DNA from: a virus
IMG/VR virus record: IMGVR_UViG_3300044675_004667
Span: 1 to 46,416 of that record
DNA length: 46,416 nucleotides
Strand: one strand, 5' to 3'
A model generated the notes under the pieces. That model saw nothing but the letters and a program-made list of their open reading frames with translations. It did no database searches and was not told where the DNA came from. The stretch's first letter is position 1; each line of letters starts with the position of its first letter. Of the stretch, positions 1 to 6,271 are shown piece by piece. A program made the translations under genes and the position numbers.

Positions 1-1
1 T

Positions 2-454
2 GAAATGAAAGCAAAAACTATAAAAAGATATTTAAAAAATTATTTAAAATTAGATATAAGTGATGTTGAAATGATTTTAGGAATAAGAGCAGATGAACCA
101 AATAGGTATTATAAATTAAAAGATTCTAATAGAAACGGATGGGAAAATGTAATGCCTTTATTTAAAGATAATATAACTAAAAAACATATTTTTGAATTTT
201 GGAAAAAACAACCTTTTGATTTAAATATAAATTCGCATGAAGGAAATTGTGATTTATGTTTTTTAAAAGGTTCAACAAAAAAAATTGAACTTTTAAGACA
301 AAATCCAAAAGTTGCTGATTGGTGGATTGAAATGGAAAAAAATATAAATGCTACATTTAATAAAAATTATTCAGTTAGTGAATTATTAAAAATGTCTAAA
401 GAGCAGTTAAATTTATTTGATAACGATATTGAATGTTTTTGTAATATAGATTAA
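2..454 (+). CDS. PP-loop ATP pyrophosphatase (PAPS reductase/DndC-like), 5'-truncated
   Basis: The frame is open to the left edge, so this is the C-terminal part of a longer protein; the codon before the first ATG is Glu and aligns with the Glu of CTREL in the full-length homologue at 43034-43858. Visible family motifs are GIRADE, the CxxC of GNCDLC and a terminal CFC. The family activates a substrate with ATP through an N-terminal PP-loop, which lies off the window here. By eye it is only moderately similar to the second copy, much less than the downstream ATPase pair. It is followed after 11 bases by the AAA+ ATPase, whereas a DnaB-N gene intervenes in the other copy. The gene is strikingly AT-rich. 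Confidence 0.75.
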   Translation, partial: EMKAKTIKRYLKNYLKLDISDVEMILGIRADEPNRYYKLKDSNRNGWENVMPLFKDNITKKHIFEFWKKQPFDLNINSHEGNCDLCFLKGSTKKIELLRQNPKVADWWIEMEKNINATFNKNYSVSELLKMSKEQLNLFDNDIECFCNID

Positions 455-465
455 ATCATAAGACA

Positions 466-2181
466 ATGAAACAAGACAAACCGATAGACTGGGAACAAAA
501 ACCAAAACAAAATACAAAAAAACCTAAAGCAGAACGTGCAACAGCAGTAGCACCTGAAACCGATAAAAAAGGCTTTATAGGTGGATATTTTAGGCCGCTT
601 GGTTGGGGCATTGAAGACGGGCAAATGCTATATTATTTTTACATTCGTTCTACAATGTCGATAGTAAAGTATAAAGCTGCTGCAATAAACAAGGCTAATT
701 TATTGAGCATTGCGCCTTTAGAATTTTGGCTATTATCATTTCCGAACCGCGACAGTAGTAATTACGATGTAACAACGGCGGCGGATTATCTTATAAATTT
801 CTGCAATCATGTAGGATTTTACAATACTGAAAACATACGCGGTCGCGGTGCATGGCAGGAAAAAAACGGCGTTGTATTTCATGCAGGTCAACAGCTTATA
901 CAAGATAAAAAGCGCTACAATTTAGGCGGCTTAGATACAAAATATAGCTATGTTTATAACAAGGCTATTGATATGCCTATTGAAGCGCCGTTATTACCTA
1001 CAGAGGCGGGAATGCTGCCAAAGATATTAAATAAGCTAAATTGGCAAACTAAGGCCGATGCAATTTTTTTATCAGGTTGGTTAGCCTTAGCACCGATTAG
1101 CGGTATTTTAAAGTGGCGGCCTCACATTTGGATAACGGGCCCGCGCGGAAATGGCAAAAGTTGGGTTTTAGAAAATATAGTAAATGAAATTATAGGAAAC
1201 ATTGCTGTAAGTGTTCAGGGCACGGCCGCAACTGAACCAGCAGTAAGGCAAAAACTAAATAGCGATGCACTACCTGTTACAATTGATGAGGGTGAAGGTA
1301 ATGATGAACGGTCGGCACAACGTATGCAGGAAATAATAGGATTAGCCAGGGCGGCAAGTTCTGAAAAATCGCCCGCAATTGCTAAAGGTGGCAAAGATGG
1401 AAAAGCTATTGATTATTTTGTACGTAGCTGTTTTTTATTTGTAAGCATAAACCCACAACTTGTAAATGATTCTGATAAGCGCCGTTTTTGTGTTTTAGAA
1501 CTAAAGAAATTAGCAGACCCTAAACAATTTAACGAAGTTGAAAAGCTAAAGAATAAAATAATATTCGAAGACTTTGGACCACGTTTTCAGGCGCGAATGC
1601 TAAACTTAGCAGATAACATACAAAAAAGCATAAAGCTATTTACACACGCCGTATCGCTTATAACTGAAGACAGGGCAGTTGGTGACCAGTTCGGGGCGCT
1701 TATGGGCGGTTGGTGGCATACGTTACACGATGACCCTGTAACGCCCGAAGTAGCATTAGAAGAAGCGGCTACAATTTTGGACATGCGCAAATATGAAGAA
1801 GACAAAGAAGATTTAACAGATGAACAAAGATGTTTGCAGCAGATTTTAAGTCAGGAAATACGAATAGAAGCGGAAAACTACGTAGGCACAAAAACCGTTG
1901 GTGAACTTGTAGAATGCGCACACAACTATCAGCCAAGTGTAAGACCATCGCAAGCAGAAGCAAACGAAAGGTTAATGCGTTTAGGGATTCGCGTTATTGC
2001 TGATGATTTATTGATACTAAATAATTCAGTTTTTGTAAAAAAAGTTTTGAATAATACGCCTTGGCAAATATCATGGAATACTATATTATTAAGGCTTAAA
2101 GGTGCATCACGCCGAAGTAATACGCGTTTTGCCGCTGGTATGTCGGGGCGTTGCGTTTCAATAAATTTAAAAAATTTATAA
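466..2181 (+). CDS. AAA+ ATPase, replication primase/helicase-like (left copy)
   Basis: A 571-residue ATPase. Residues 1-30 are a basic, probably disordered tail; residues 35-190 form an N-terminal domain containing a RGRGAW motif and GVVFHAG, reminiscent of DUF927-type phage helicases. A Walker A GPRGNGKS sits near residues 225-232, a Walker B ending in DE near 274-275, and a sensor-like FVSINP follows. The likely role is ATP-driven DNA unwinding at the phage fork; this is inferred from the ATPase core and from the DnaB-N protein beside the other copy. It is colinear over its full length with the copy at 44505-46220, and most differences are third-position changes, so both reading frames have been kept under protein-level selection. 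Exact family assignment is uncertain. Confidence 0.75.
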   Translation: MKQDKPIDWEQKPKQNTKKPKAERATAVAPETDKKGFIGGYFRPLGWGIEDGQMLYYFYIRSTMSIVKYKAAAINKANLLSIAPLEFWLLSFPNRDSSNYDVTTAADYLINFCNHVGFYNTENIRGRGAWQEKNGVVFHAGQQLIQDKKRYNLGGLDTKYSYVYNKAIDMPIEAPLLPTEAGMLPKILNKLNWQTKADAIFLSGWLALAPISGILKWRPHIWITGPRGNGKSWVLENIVNEIIGNIAVSVQGTAATEPAVRQKLNSDALPVTIDEGEGNDERSAQRMQEIIGLARAASSEKSPAIAKGGKDGKAIDYFVRSCFLFVSINPQLVNDSDKRRFCVLELKKLADPKQFNEVEKLKNKIIFEDFGPRFQARMLNLADNIQKSIKLFTHAVSLITEDRAVGDQFGALMGGWWHTLHDDPVTPEVALEEAATILDMRKYEEDKEDLTDEQRCLQQILSQEIRIEAENYVGTKTVGELVECAHNYQPSVRPSQAEANERLMRLGIRVIADDLLILNNSVFVKKVLNNTPWQISWNTILLRLKGASRRSNTRFAAGMSGRCVSINLKNL

Positions 2182-2198
2182 AAATTTTTATAAAAAAG

Positions 2199-2229
2199 CT
2201 TGCAATTATAAAAAAGGGTTGTATATTTG
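2199..2229 (+). promoter_or_regulatory. Bacteroidetes-type promoter for the 58-aa gene
   Basis: CTTG at 2199-2202 is followed after 19 bases by TATATTTG at 2222-2229, matching the Bacteroidetes -33 TTTG / -7 TAnnTTTG arrangement. The sequence continues GTATCA, also seen downstream of the promoter at 31501-31530. It lies 43 bases before the ATG at 2272. Confidence 0.6.
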
Positions 2230-2268
2230 TATCACAATTGATTTATAACACAACAAAAAAACTTCAAA

Positions 2269-2377
2269 ATTATGACAACTTCAGAAAAACTTAGCAAGCA
2301 GTTTACAAAACTTAACAAAGAATATGTTAAAATTGATAAGCAAATGAATGCAATTGCAATGACACAATGCACTTGGG
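2269..2377. repeat. 109-bp repeat, identical to the right end of the window
   Basis: These bases match 46308-46416 without a mismatch. The repeat starts three bases before the ATG of the 58-residue gene and runs to the end of the window. An exact match ending at a contig edge is the usual sign that a circular assembly has run back into itself; here the re-entry point is internal, leaving 1-2268 as an extra tail. Confidence 0.9.
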
Positions 2378-2448
2378 ACTTAGAACAAAAACTTGAAGAA
2401 ATTCAAAACAAAATGTCTAAAATATCAATTCTTTTAGAAAATTTATAA
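2272..2448 (+). CDS. small coiled-coil-like hypothetical protein (58 aa)
   Basis: Starts MTTSEKLSKQ and is rich in Lys, Gln, Glu and Leu with heptad-like spacing, so a short helical or coiled-coil protein is likely. It has its own promoter upstream and a hairpin with a T-run directly downstream. The gene at 31581 also starts MTT and has the same promoter-gene-hairpin layout. Function unknown; it could be an early host-takeover or regulatory protein. Confidence 0.6.
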   Translation: MTTSEKLSKQFTKLNKEYVKIDKQMNAIAMTQCTWDLEQKLEEIQNKMSKISILLENL

Positions 2449-2453
2449 CATCC

Positions 2454-2487
2454 AAGGTTTACGGTTATCCTCAAACCGTATTTTTTT
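2454..2487 (+). terminator. hairpin plus T-run, attenuator-like
   Basis: ACGGTT (2461-2466) pairs with AACCGT (2474-2479), followed by seven Ts after one A. A closely similar element with the same AAGGTTT entry sits at 31785-31812 behind an analogous small gene. Read-through to the gene at 2508 is likely, since no new promoter is seen, so it may act as a partial terminator. Confidence 0.6.
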
Positions 2488-2507
2488 AACTTCAAAACTA
2501 ACTAACA

Positions 2508-2717
2508 ATGGAACTAAAAATGTATTTAGCTTATGATGGTACTTTAATGATACATCAAGTTAATCAAGCGGACAAAGATTTATTTTTTCAAGTCGATATT
2601 AAACGCGGTTACAATACAAACGAATCAGACTTAGACAATCACGAAGATGAAGCCGACTACTTCAAAGCCTTAAAACAATGTATTGCTAACAAATTTAATT
2701 TAGAACAAGAATCATGA
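2508..2717 (+). CDS. hypothetical protein (69 aa)
   Basis: A small acidic protein starting MELKMYLAYDG, with a central Asp/Glu-rich stretch (residues about 38-50). No recognised family. The stop overlaps the start of the next gene by four bases (ATGA), showing translational coupling within the rightward early operon. Unknown function. Confidence 0.6.
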   Translation: MELKMYLAYDGTLMIHQVNQADKDLFFQVDIKRGYNTNESDLDNHEDEADYFKALKQCIANKFNLEQES

Positions 2718-3043
2718 TAGTTCAAACACAAATAACCGAATACGATAATGATAACAAAGAATATATTATCGACATAACAGCTGAATATTACGAATATGAA
2801 AAAGGCAGCCGTGATAGTTTTGGCGTACCTTTAGAACCTGATTACGGTGCTTATTTTGTTATTGAAGACATTATGATAAATGGTAAAAACCATTCGCTTA
2901 ATGAAATTGCTTTGCTTTTAGATTATTCTGTTGACTATGTTAATGACATTATTCAAGAAGCATTAAGCGATAAAATAGAATCTGATTTATATTCTTATTA
3001 TGACAACCAAATTGATGACTACTATGAAAACAATTATTATTAG
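2714..3043 (+). CDS. hypothetical acidic protein (109 aa)
   Basis: A strongly acidic protein with many Asp, Glu and Tyr, ending in a Tyr/Asn-rich tail. The middle (NEIALLLDYSVDYVNDIIQE) could fold as a helix-turn-helix, but this is only a visual impression. An acidic phage protein in an early operon may be a DNA mimic or host inhibitor; nothing specific supports that here. It overlaps both neighbours. Confidence 0.6.
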   Translation: MIVQTQITEYDNDNKEYIIDITAEYYEYEKGSRDSFGVPLEPDYGAYFVIEDIMINGKNHSLNEIALLLDYSVDYVNDIIQEALSDKIESDLYSYYDNQIDDYYENNYY

Positions 3044-3179
3044 TGCCTTAATTGGCATTTTATTCGGCTTAACAGCTGGTTTAACACTCGAAAAAATTTA
3101 TATTATGTTAGCACTTGCATTTATTGGCGGCACATGCCTTGGAATCGGTTTAATTTTGTTAATTGATAAAAAGAAATGA
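3024..3179 (+). CDS. small membrane protein with two TM segments (51 aa)
   Basis: A short frame starting MKTIIISALIG. Two hydrophobic helices, residues about 3-17 and 25-46, are separated by LEKIY and followed by a basic KKK end, a typical two-span hairpin with cytoplasmic C-terminus. It overlaps the previous gene by 20 bases and the next starts one base after its stop, which supports it as real. Unknown role; antiholin or membrane-effector functions are possible. Confidence 0.5.
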   Translation: MKTIIISALIGILFGLTAGLTLEKIYIMLALAFIGGTCLGIGLILLIDKKK

Positions 3180-3180
3180 T

Positions 3181-3393
3181 ATGACAGCAGTAGAATTTTT
3201 AATTAAGCAGGTCGGTTTAGACCATACAGATGTTTGGAAAAAACAAATTGAAATAGCTTTAGAAATGGAAAAGCAACAGATAATAGAGGCTTATGTAACA
3301 TCACTATCAAAAGAATTTTGGTTTAAAAAAGATGACATATTTAATCAACAAGCCGAACAATACTACAATGAAACCTATAAGCCCTCTGCTTAG
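3181..3393 (+). CDS. conserved phage hypothetical protein (70 aa)
   Basis: I place the start at the ATG giving MTAVEFLIKQ, since this MTAVE(F/W) opening recurs in small proteins of Bacteroidetes phages; an in-frame TTG lies 18 bases upstream. The body is amphipathic helix (EIALEMEKQQIIEAY). No enzymatic motif is visible. It is the last gene before the tRNA-like cluster. Confidence 0.6.
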   Translation: MTAVEFLIKQVGLDHTDVWKKQIEIALEMEKQQIIEAYVTSLSKEFWFKKDDIFNQQAEQYYNETYKPSA

Positions 3394-3465
3394 CGCTGAG
3401 CATGGACCGAAGATGATACGACTAAGTATTCCAAATCGTATGTTGGCACTGTTAGCGTTCAGGGG
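3382..3465 (+). ncRNA. possible structured RNA in the spacer
   Basis: CCCTCTG (3382-3388) can pair, with one bulge, to CAGGGG (3460-3465). Inside it CGCT (3394-3397) pairs with AGCG (3454-3457), and ATACGA (3416-3421) pairs with TCGTAT (3436-3441). The nested stems suggest a folded RNA just upstream of the first tRNA-like element, perhaps a very divergent relative of it. It overlaps the end of the preceding gene. Confidence 0.3.
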
Positions 3466-3487
3466 ATAATTCAAAAACGCATTTTAA

Positions 3488-3592
3488 AGTCCTGTGGCGG
3501 AATTAGACGCAAGGATAGTGACCCCTAAAACTATCAGTTAGCAACTAAACTGCAAGGTGAGGCATTACAGGTATCGAATCCTGTCAGGACTA
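3488..3592 (+). ncRNA. degenerate tRNA-Leu-like element, copy 1
   Basis: A 7-bp acceptor stem AGTCCTG/CAGGACT with discriminator A encloses a D-arm-like segment lacking the two Gs of the D loop (AATTAGAC against AATGGTAGAC in the other copies). The T-arm has one extra A in its loop. The middle has GATAGT (3514-3519) pairing with ACTATC (3530-3535) around a 10-base loop, then CAGTT/AACTG. This is not a canonical anticodon arm. Together with copies 2 and 3 it defines a family; the damage suggests decay or release from tRNA function. Confidence 0.5.
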
Positions 3593-3610
3593 CAAACTAA
3601 AAAAATAGAT

Positions 3611-3706
3611 ATGAATTGGACATTTTTTATTATGGGAATATGTTTTGGTATTTTACTTAATATTGACACCATTAGTGAATGTATTAGTAGATACATTAAG
3701 AGGTAG
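3611..3706 (+). CDS. tiny membrane peptide (31 aa)
   Basis: A short frame starting MNWTFFIMG, with one hydrophobic helix (residues 2-16) and a basic end. It fills the gap between tRNA-like copies 1 and 2. The hydrophobic profile resembles the other tiny membrane proteins in this operon (3024, 5604), but its length makes the call tentative. Confidence 0.35.
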   Translation: MNWTFFIMGICFGILLNIDTISECISRYIKR

Positions 3707-3711
3707 TATAA

Positions 3712-3821
3712 AGTCCTGTGGCGGAATGGTAGACGCTAAGAAGTGAATAGATAAGCATGAATGTTGTCACTTAATAAAATTTTAAATACTTATCATACAG
3801 GTTCGAATCCTGTCAGGACTA
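3712..3821 (+). tRNA. tRNA-Leu-like element, copy 2, non-canonical anticodon domain
   Basis: Acceptor AGTCCTG/CAGGACT plus A, a D-arm GGCGGAATGGTAGACGC typical of bacterial tRNA-Leu, and an intact T-arm ACAGG-TTCGAAT-CCTGT are all present. No 5-bp stem with 7-base loop follows the D-arm. Instead AAGTGA (3741-3746) pairs with TCACTT (3767-3772) around a 20-base loop, and GATAAG inside that loop (3750-3755) can pair with CTTATC (3789-3794), forming an H-type pseudoknot. At 110 nt it is about 25 nt longer than a usual tRNA-Leu. It could be an intron-bearing tRNA or a tRNA mimic. Confidence 0.5.
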
Positions 3822-3846
3822 TTTTTTAACTTGAAACTACTAAACC

Positions 3847-4368
3847 ATGAAAACAATACTTTTAATCTTATCAGTTATACTTTTAACTTCAGCAACATTT
3901 CCCGCGTTAAAAAAACAGCCTGCACCAAAATACATAGATAGCTACATAAAACGCTTTTTAAGAACAGCGCAAAACGAAGCTAAGCTATTTAACATTCCCG
4001 TTAGCATAACACTTGCGCAGGGCATTATAGAAAGCAATGCAGGTCGTTCAGCACTTAGCCGCAAGCATAACAACCACTTTGGTATTAAGCACAGCGGAAA
4101 AGGCAAATATGCAGTTTACCGGGATGATACACCAAGAGACAAATTCCAAGTTTATAAATCGCCGTGGTGGTCATATCGGGCGCATAGTAAACTACTAACT
4201 TCAAAACGTTACAAACACCTCACACGGTTAAATAGATTGAATTATAAAGCATGGGCACACGGTTTAAAAAAGTGCGGTTATGCAACCGAAAAAAAATATG
4301 CTGAAATACTAATTTCTGTAATAGAAAAATACGACCTTTGGCAATATGATTTTCCAATTTTTCCATGA
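3847..4368 (+). CDS. exported GH73-type glucosaminidase (endolysin)
   Basis: A 173-residue wall hydrolase of the FlgJ/GH73 type that cuts N-acetylglucosaminyl bonds in peptidoglycan. A signal peptide or anchor spans residues 1-20. The catalytic domain covers about 38-168, with the likely catalytic Glu62 in QGIIESNAGRS, then NNHFGIKH and the YKSPWWSYRAHS segment typical of the family. It follows tRNA-like copy 2 and overlaps the next gene by 23 bases. With the amidase at 6252 and the lipoprotein at 41480 it is one of three wall-active enzymes; the signal sequence suggests export independent of the holin. Confidence 0.85.
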   Translation: MKTILLILSVILLTSATFPALKKQPAPKYIDSYIKRFLRTAQNEAKLFNIPVSITLAQGIIESNAGRSALSRKHNNHFGIKHSGKGKYAVYRDDTPRDKFQVYKSPWWSYRAHSKLLTSKRYKHLTRLNRLNYKAWAHGLKKCGYATEKKYAEILISVIEKYDLWQYDFPIFP

Positions 4369-4588
4369 CAAAATTAAAGGCGATGAATGGTATGTAGTCG
4401 AACAGTTGCCCGGCGGCAATTATAAAGCTATTTGCACGCGTCAAACTAAAGTTTATAAATTAGGCTCAGTTAGAAACTTTTTTTTCGACGATTGCGAAAT
4501 ATGGACAAAAGGAAAATTAAAACCAAATAATCATTCTTTAACACTAAAAACAAAATACGATGGTAAACCGCGTAACGCTAATCGGTAG
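4346..4588 (+). CDS. hypothetical protein (80 aa)
   Basis: A basic protein starting MIFQFFHDKIKG, with a beta-rich pattern (WYVVEQLPGGNYKAICT) that could be a small barrel. It overlaps the glucosaminidase by 23 bases and the SSB gene by 29 bases in different frames, so it is translated in a compact operon. No recognised family. Confidence 0.6.
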   Translation: MIFQFFHDKIKGDEWYVVEQLPGGNYKAICTRQTKVYKLGSVRNFFFDDCEIWTKGKLKPNNHSLTLKTKYDGKPRNANR

Positions 4589-4916
4589 GGTTGGCAAAGA
4601 ACCTGAACAAAAACAATTTGGCGAAAAAACGCTAACAAAATTTAGCTTTGCAACGTCTGAAAGTAGCAAAGACAAAAACGGCGAATGGCAGGAAAAAACA
4701 CAATGGCATCAAGTCAGCTATTGGAATAACATTACAATTGAAAAGGGCGATATGCTATTCATTGAAGGCAAAGTAGAATACCGTGAGCATGAAGGTAAAT
4801 ACTATACTGATATTATTGCTTCATATTGTAGAAAAATGAACACGGGCCAAAAAGCCACGCCTGTTGAAGTTGAAGTATTGCCAGTTAAAAATAATGATGC
4901 TGATTTGCCTTTTTAA
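4560..4916 (+). CDS. ssb: single-stranded DNA-binding protein
   Basis: A 118-residue OB-fold SSB. The opening MVNRVTLIGRVGKEPE, the KFSFATSE strand, the QWHQVSYW core and the GDMLFIEGKVEYRE strand follow the bacterial family in order. It ends with an acidic DADLPF tip, the tail by which SSBs recruit replication and repair proteins. It coats single strands during phage replication and recombination, fitting the annealing protein and exonuclease at 38293-39594. A terminator lies 69 bases downstream. Confidence 0.93.
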   Translation: MVNRVTLIGRVGKEPEQKQFGEKTLTKFSFATSESSKDKNGEWQEKTQWHQVSYWNNITIEKGDMLFIEGKVEYREHEGKYYTDIIASYCRKMNTGQKATPVEVEVLPVKNNDADLPF

Positions 4917-4984
4917 AACTTGTAAATATAAAATTAAAATCTTATTTTTATTATAGTTTTAGTTTTCATTAGTCTTTGGTTTGG

Positions 4985-5018
4985 ACCGCCTGTTTTTGAA
5001 GTTCAGGCGGTTTTTTTT
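4985..5018 (+). terminator. rho-independent terminator after ssb
   Basis: ACCGCCTG (4985-4992) pairs with CAGGCGGT (5004-5011), an 8-bp stem with an 11-base loop, followed by eight Ts. It ends the ssb transcript. The next gene starts at 5030, so it needs read-through or a promoter I do not recognise. Confidence 0.85.
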
Positions 5019-5029
5019 AAAAGTAAGAT

Positions 5030-5455
5030 ATGTATTTAACATTTGAACAGGCATTTAACATGATTAAGCCAAACGGCGCTAAGAATGCCAACTATTCAGC
5101 AACGAGAATCAGACAGCTTATAAATTTAGGTCATTTAATTGAAGCTAAACCTGAAATTTTTGTCGATGATAATAGCATATTTGTAAGTTTAGGCTACATT
5201 AAAACCGAAGGCTTAGTTACTGAGGAATCAGTCAAAAGATATATTTTTGAGCGCAAAGAACTTAAAAACAAGTTAGGTAAGATTCCGAAAAAGAACCGCG
5301 AAGTTAAGGCATATTTTGAAGATGATAGCTATAGTAATTTTATGTCAATTGATGCAGCATGTTTATTTTTTGGCATATCAAGGGATAAGATAATGCGCAG
5401 TATTGAAAAGAAAAAATTTATTAAGGTTAAGAATGAATTGATTAAGTTTGTATAG
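5030..5455 (+). CDS. DNA-binding protein with C-terminal NUMOD-like repeat
   Basis: A 141-residue protein. The N-terminal half (YLTFEQAFNMIKP, RIRQLINLGHLIEAKP) looks like a winged-helix or excisionase-type reader. The C-terminal 50 residues (VKAYFEDDSYSNFMSIDAAC then GISRDKIMRSIEKKKFI) resemble NUMOD1/IENR1 helix-turn-helix repeats known from intron-encoded nucleases. No nuclease domain is attached. The stop codon runs two bases into tRNA-like copy 3. A free-standing NUMOD-like reader beside tRNA-like elements could point to former mobile-element activity; that is inference. Confidence 0.55.
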   Translation: MYLTFEQAFNMIKPNGAKNANYSATRIRQLINLGHLIEAKPEIFVDDNSIFVSLGYIKTEGLVTEESVKRYIFERKELKNKLGKIPKKNREVKAYFEDDSYSNFMSIDAACLFFGISRDKIMRSIEKKKFIKVKNELIKFV

Positions 5456-5589
5456 TCCTGTGGCGGAATGGTAGACGCAAGTGTTAAAATAGTATAAGGT
5501 AAACTATTAAATGCTCCTTGTAAGTTACGGTATGAAATGTGAATCCATTTTGCTTTAGCGCATTACAGGTTCGAATCCTGTCAGGACTA
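5454..5589 (+). tRNA. tRNA-Leu-like element, copy 3, expanded anticodon domain
   Basis: The acceptor stem, D-arm and T-arm match copy 2 base for base, but 136 nt separate the ends. Possible inner pairings are AATAGT (5488-5493) with ACTATT (5503-5508) around a 9-base loop, TAAGG in that loop with CCTTG (5516-5520) as a pseudoknot, and AATGC (5510-5514) with GCATT (5560-5564) closing a long variable-type arm. An alternative outer pair is CAAG/CTTG. No canonical anticodon loop is seen. An intron, an enlarged variable arm or a tRNA mimic are the options. Confidence 0.5.
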
Positions 5590-5603
5590 CAAAAATAAAA
5601 CAC

Positions 5604-5765
5604 ATGAAACACATCGCAGCAATATCGCAAATAATAGTCTATTTTCTTATTAGCTATTTTTTTACATGGCAGTTATCGCTTTTGATATTTTTAGCCATTT
5701 TTTTTAACAACTTAGAAAAAAACACACATGTTCAACGAATTAGCAAAAAGTATCCACGAAGGTAA
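5604..5765 (+). CDS. small membrane protein (53 aa)
   Basis: Starts MKHIAAISQIIVYF; residues about 7-35 are almost entirely hydrophobic (one long or two short membrane helices), followed by a basic end (RISKKYPRR). It overlaps the MazG-like gene by 38 bases in another frame. Position and type resemble the membrane peptides at 3024 and 3611. Function unknown. Confidence 0.45.
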   Translation: MKHIAAISQIIVYFLISYFFTWQLSLLIFLAIFFNNLEKNTHVQRISKKYPRR

Positions 5766-6084
5766 CACAGCACGCGGTTTTTGGGAAGATGAACGCAAAT
5801 TAACCGAAGTTGTAATGCTTACAGTTTGCGAATTAGCCGAGGCAATAGAAGCTGACCGCGCTAGTAAATGGTGTACCGAACAAGATATTTTACAATATAA
5901 AAATATTAGCACACCCGAACGCTTTAAGGAAAACATTAAAGATACCGTTCAAGATGAAATAGCAGATGCAATTATAAGGCTTTTGGATTTTAGCCATAAA
6001 TTCAATATTGACTTAGATTTTCACATCAAGGCTAAATTAGATTATAATGCTACAAGACCGCACAAACATGGAAAATCTTACTGA
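5728..6084 (+). CDS. MazG-like NTP pyrophosphohydrolase
   Basis: A 118-residue all-alpha NTP pyrophosphatase of the MazG/dUTPase superfamily, which hydrolyses (d)NTPs to monophosphate and pyrophosphate. Metal-binding acidic motifs are CELAEAIEADR (residues about 35-45) and DEIADAIIRLLDF (about 76-88), the ExxE and ExxD pair of the family. Phages may use such enzymes to clean the nucleotide pool or lower alarmone (p)ppGpp. It overlaps the second, smaller member of the same superfamily that follows. Confidence 0.8.
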   Translation: MFNELAKSIHEGNTARGFWEDERKLTEVVMLTVCELAEAIEADRASKWCTEQDILQYKNISTPERFKENIKDTVQDEIADAIIRLLDFSHKFNIDLDFHIKAKLDYNATRPHKHGKSY

Positions 6085-6271
6085 TAGTATTGTTGAATCG
6101 GTTGTACAGAAATTTAAACAACGTTCTGATATAGGAATAAAAAAATACGGTAAAACACTTGACAGAAATGATTTAAACTTTATTGAATGGGTTAATCATT
6201 TACAAGAAGAACTTATGGATGCTATTCTTTATGCTGAAAAATTAAAACAAGATGCTAAAACTAAATTCTAA
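6068..6271 (+). CDS. second MazG-superfamily protein, short (67 aa)
   Basis: I start at the ATG giving MENLTDSIVESVV; an in-frame ATG lies 21 bases upstream. The motif IGIKKYGKTLDRNDLNFIEW followed by LQEELMDAILYAEKL is a conserved phage signature of short NTP-pyrophosphatase-like proteins, with EExxDA supplying acidic ligands. It is half the length of its neighbour, so it may act as a dimer or with it. It overlaps both adjacent genes. Confidence 0.65.
   Translation: MENLTDSIVESVVQKFKQRSDIGIKKYGKTLDRNDLNFIEWVNHLQEELMDAILYAEKLKQDAKTKF

Noticed and set aside
2454-2487. Known riboswitch class before the 69-aa gene
   Set aside because: The element is a single short hairpin with a T-run and has a twin at 31785; it is explained as an attenuator or terminator without a ligand pocket.
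3712-3821. Ordinary tRNA-Leu with a readable anticodon
   Set aside because: No 5-bp stem with 7-base loop can be drawn after the D-arm; only noncanonical stems are available, so no codon can be assigned.
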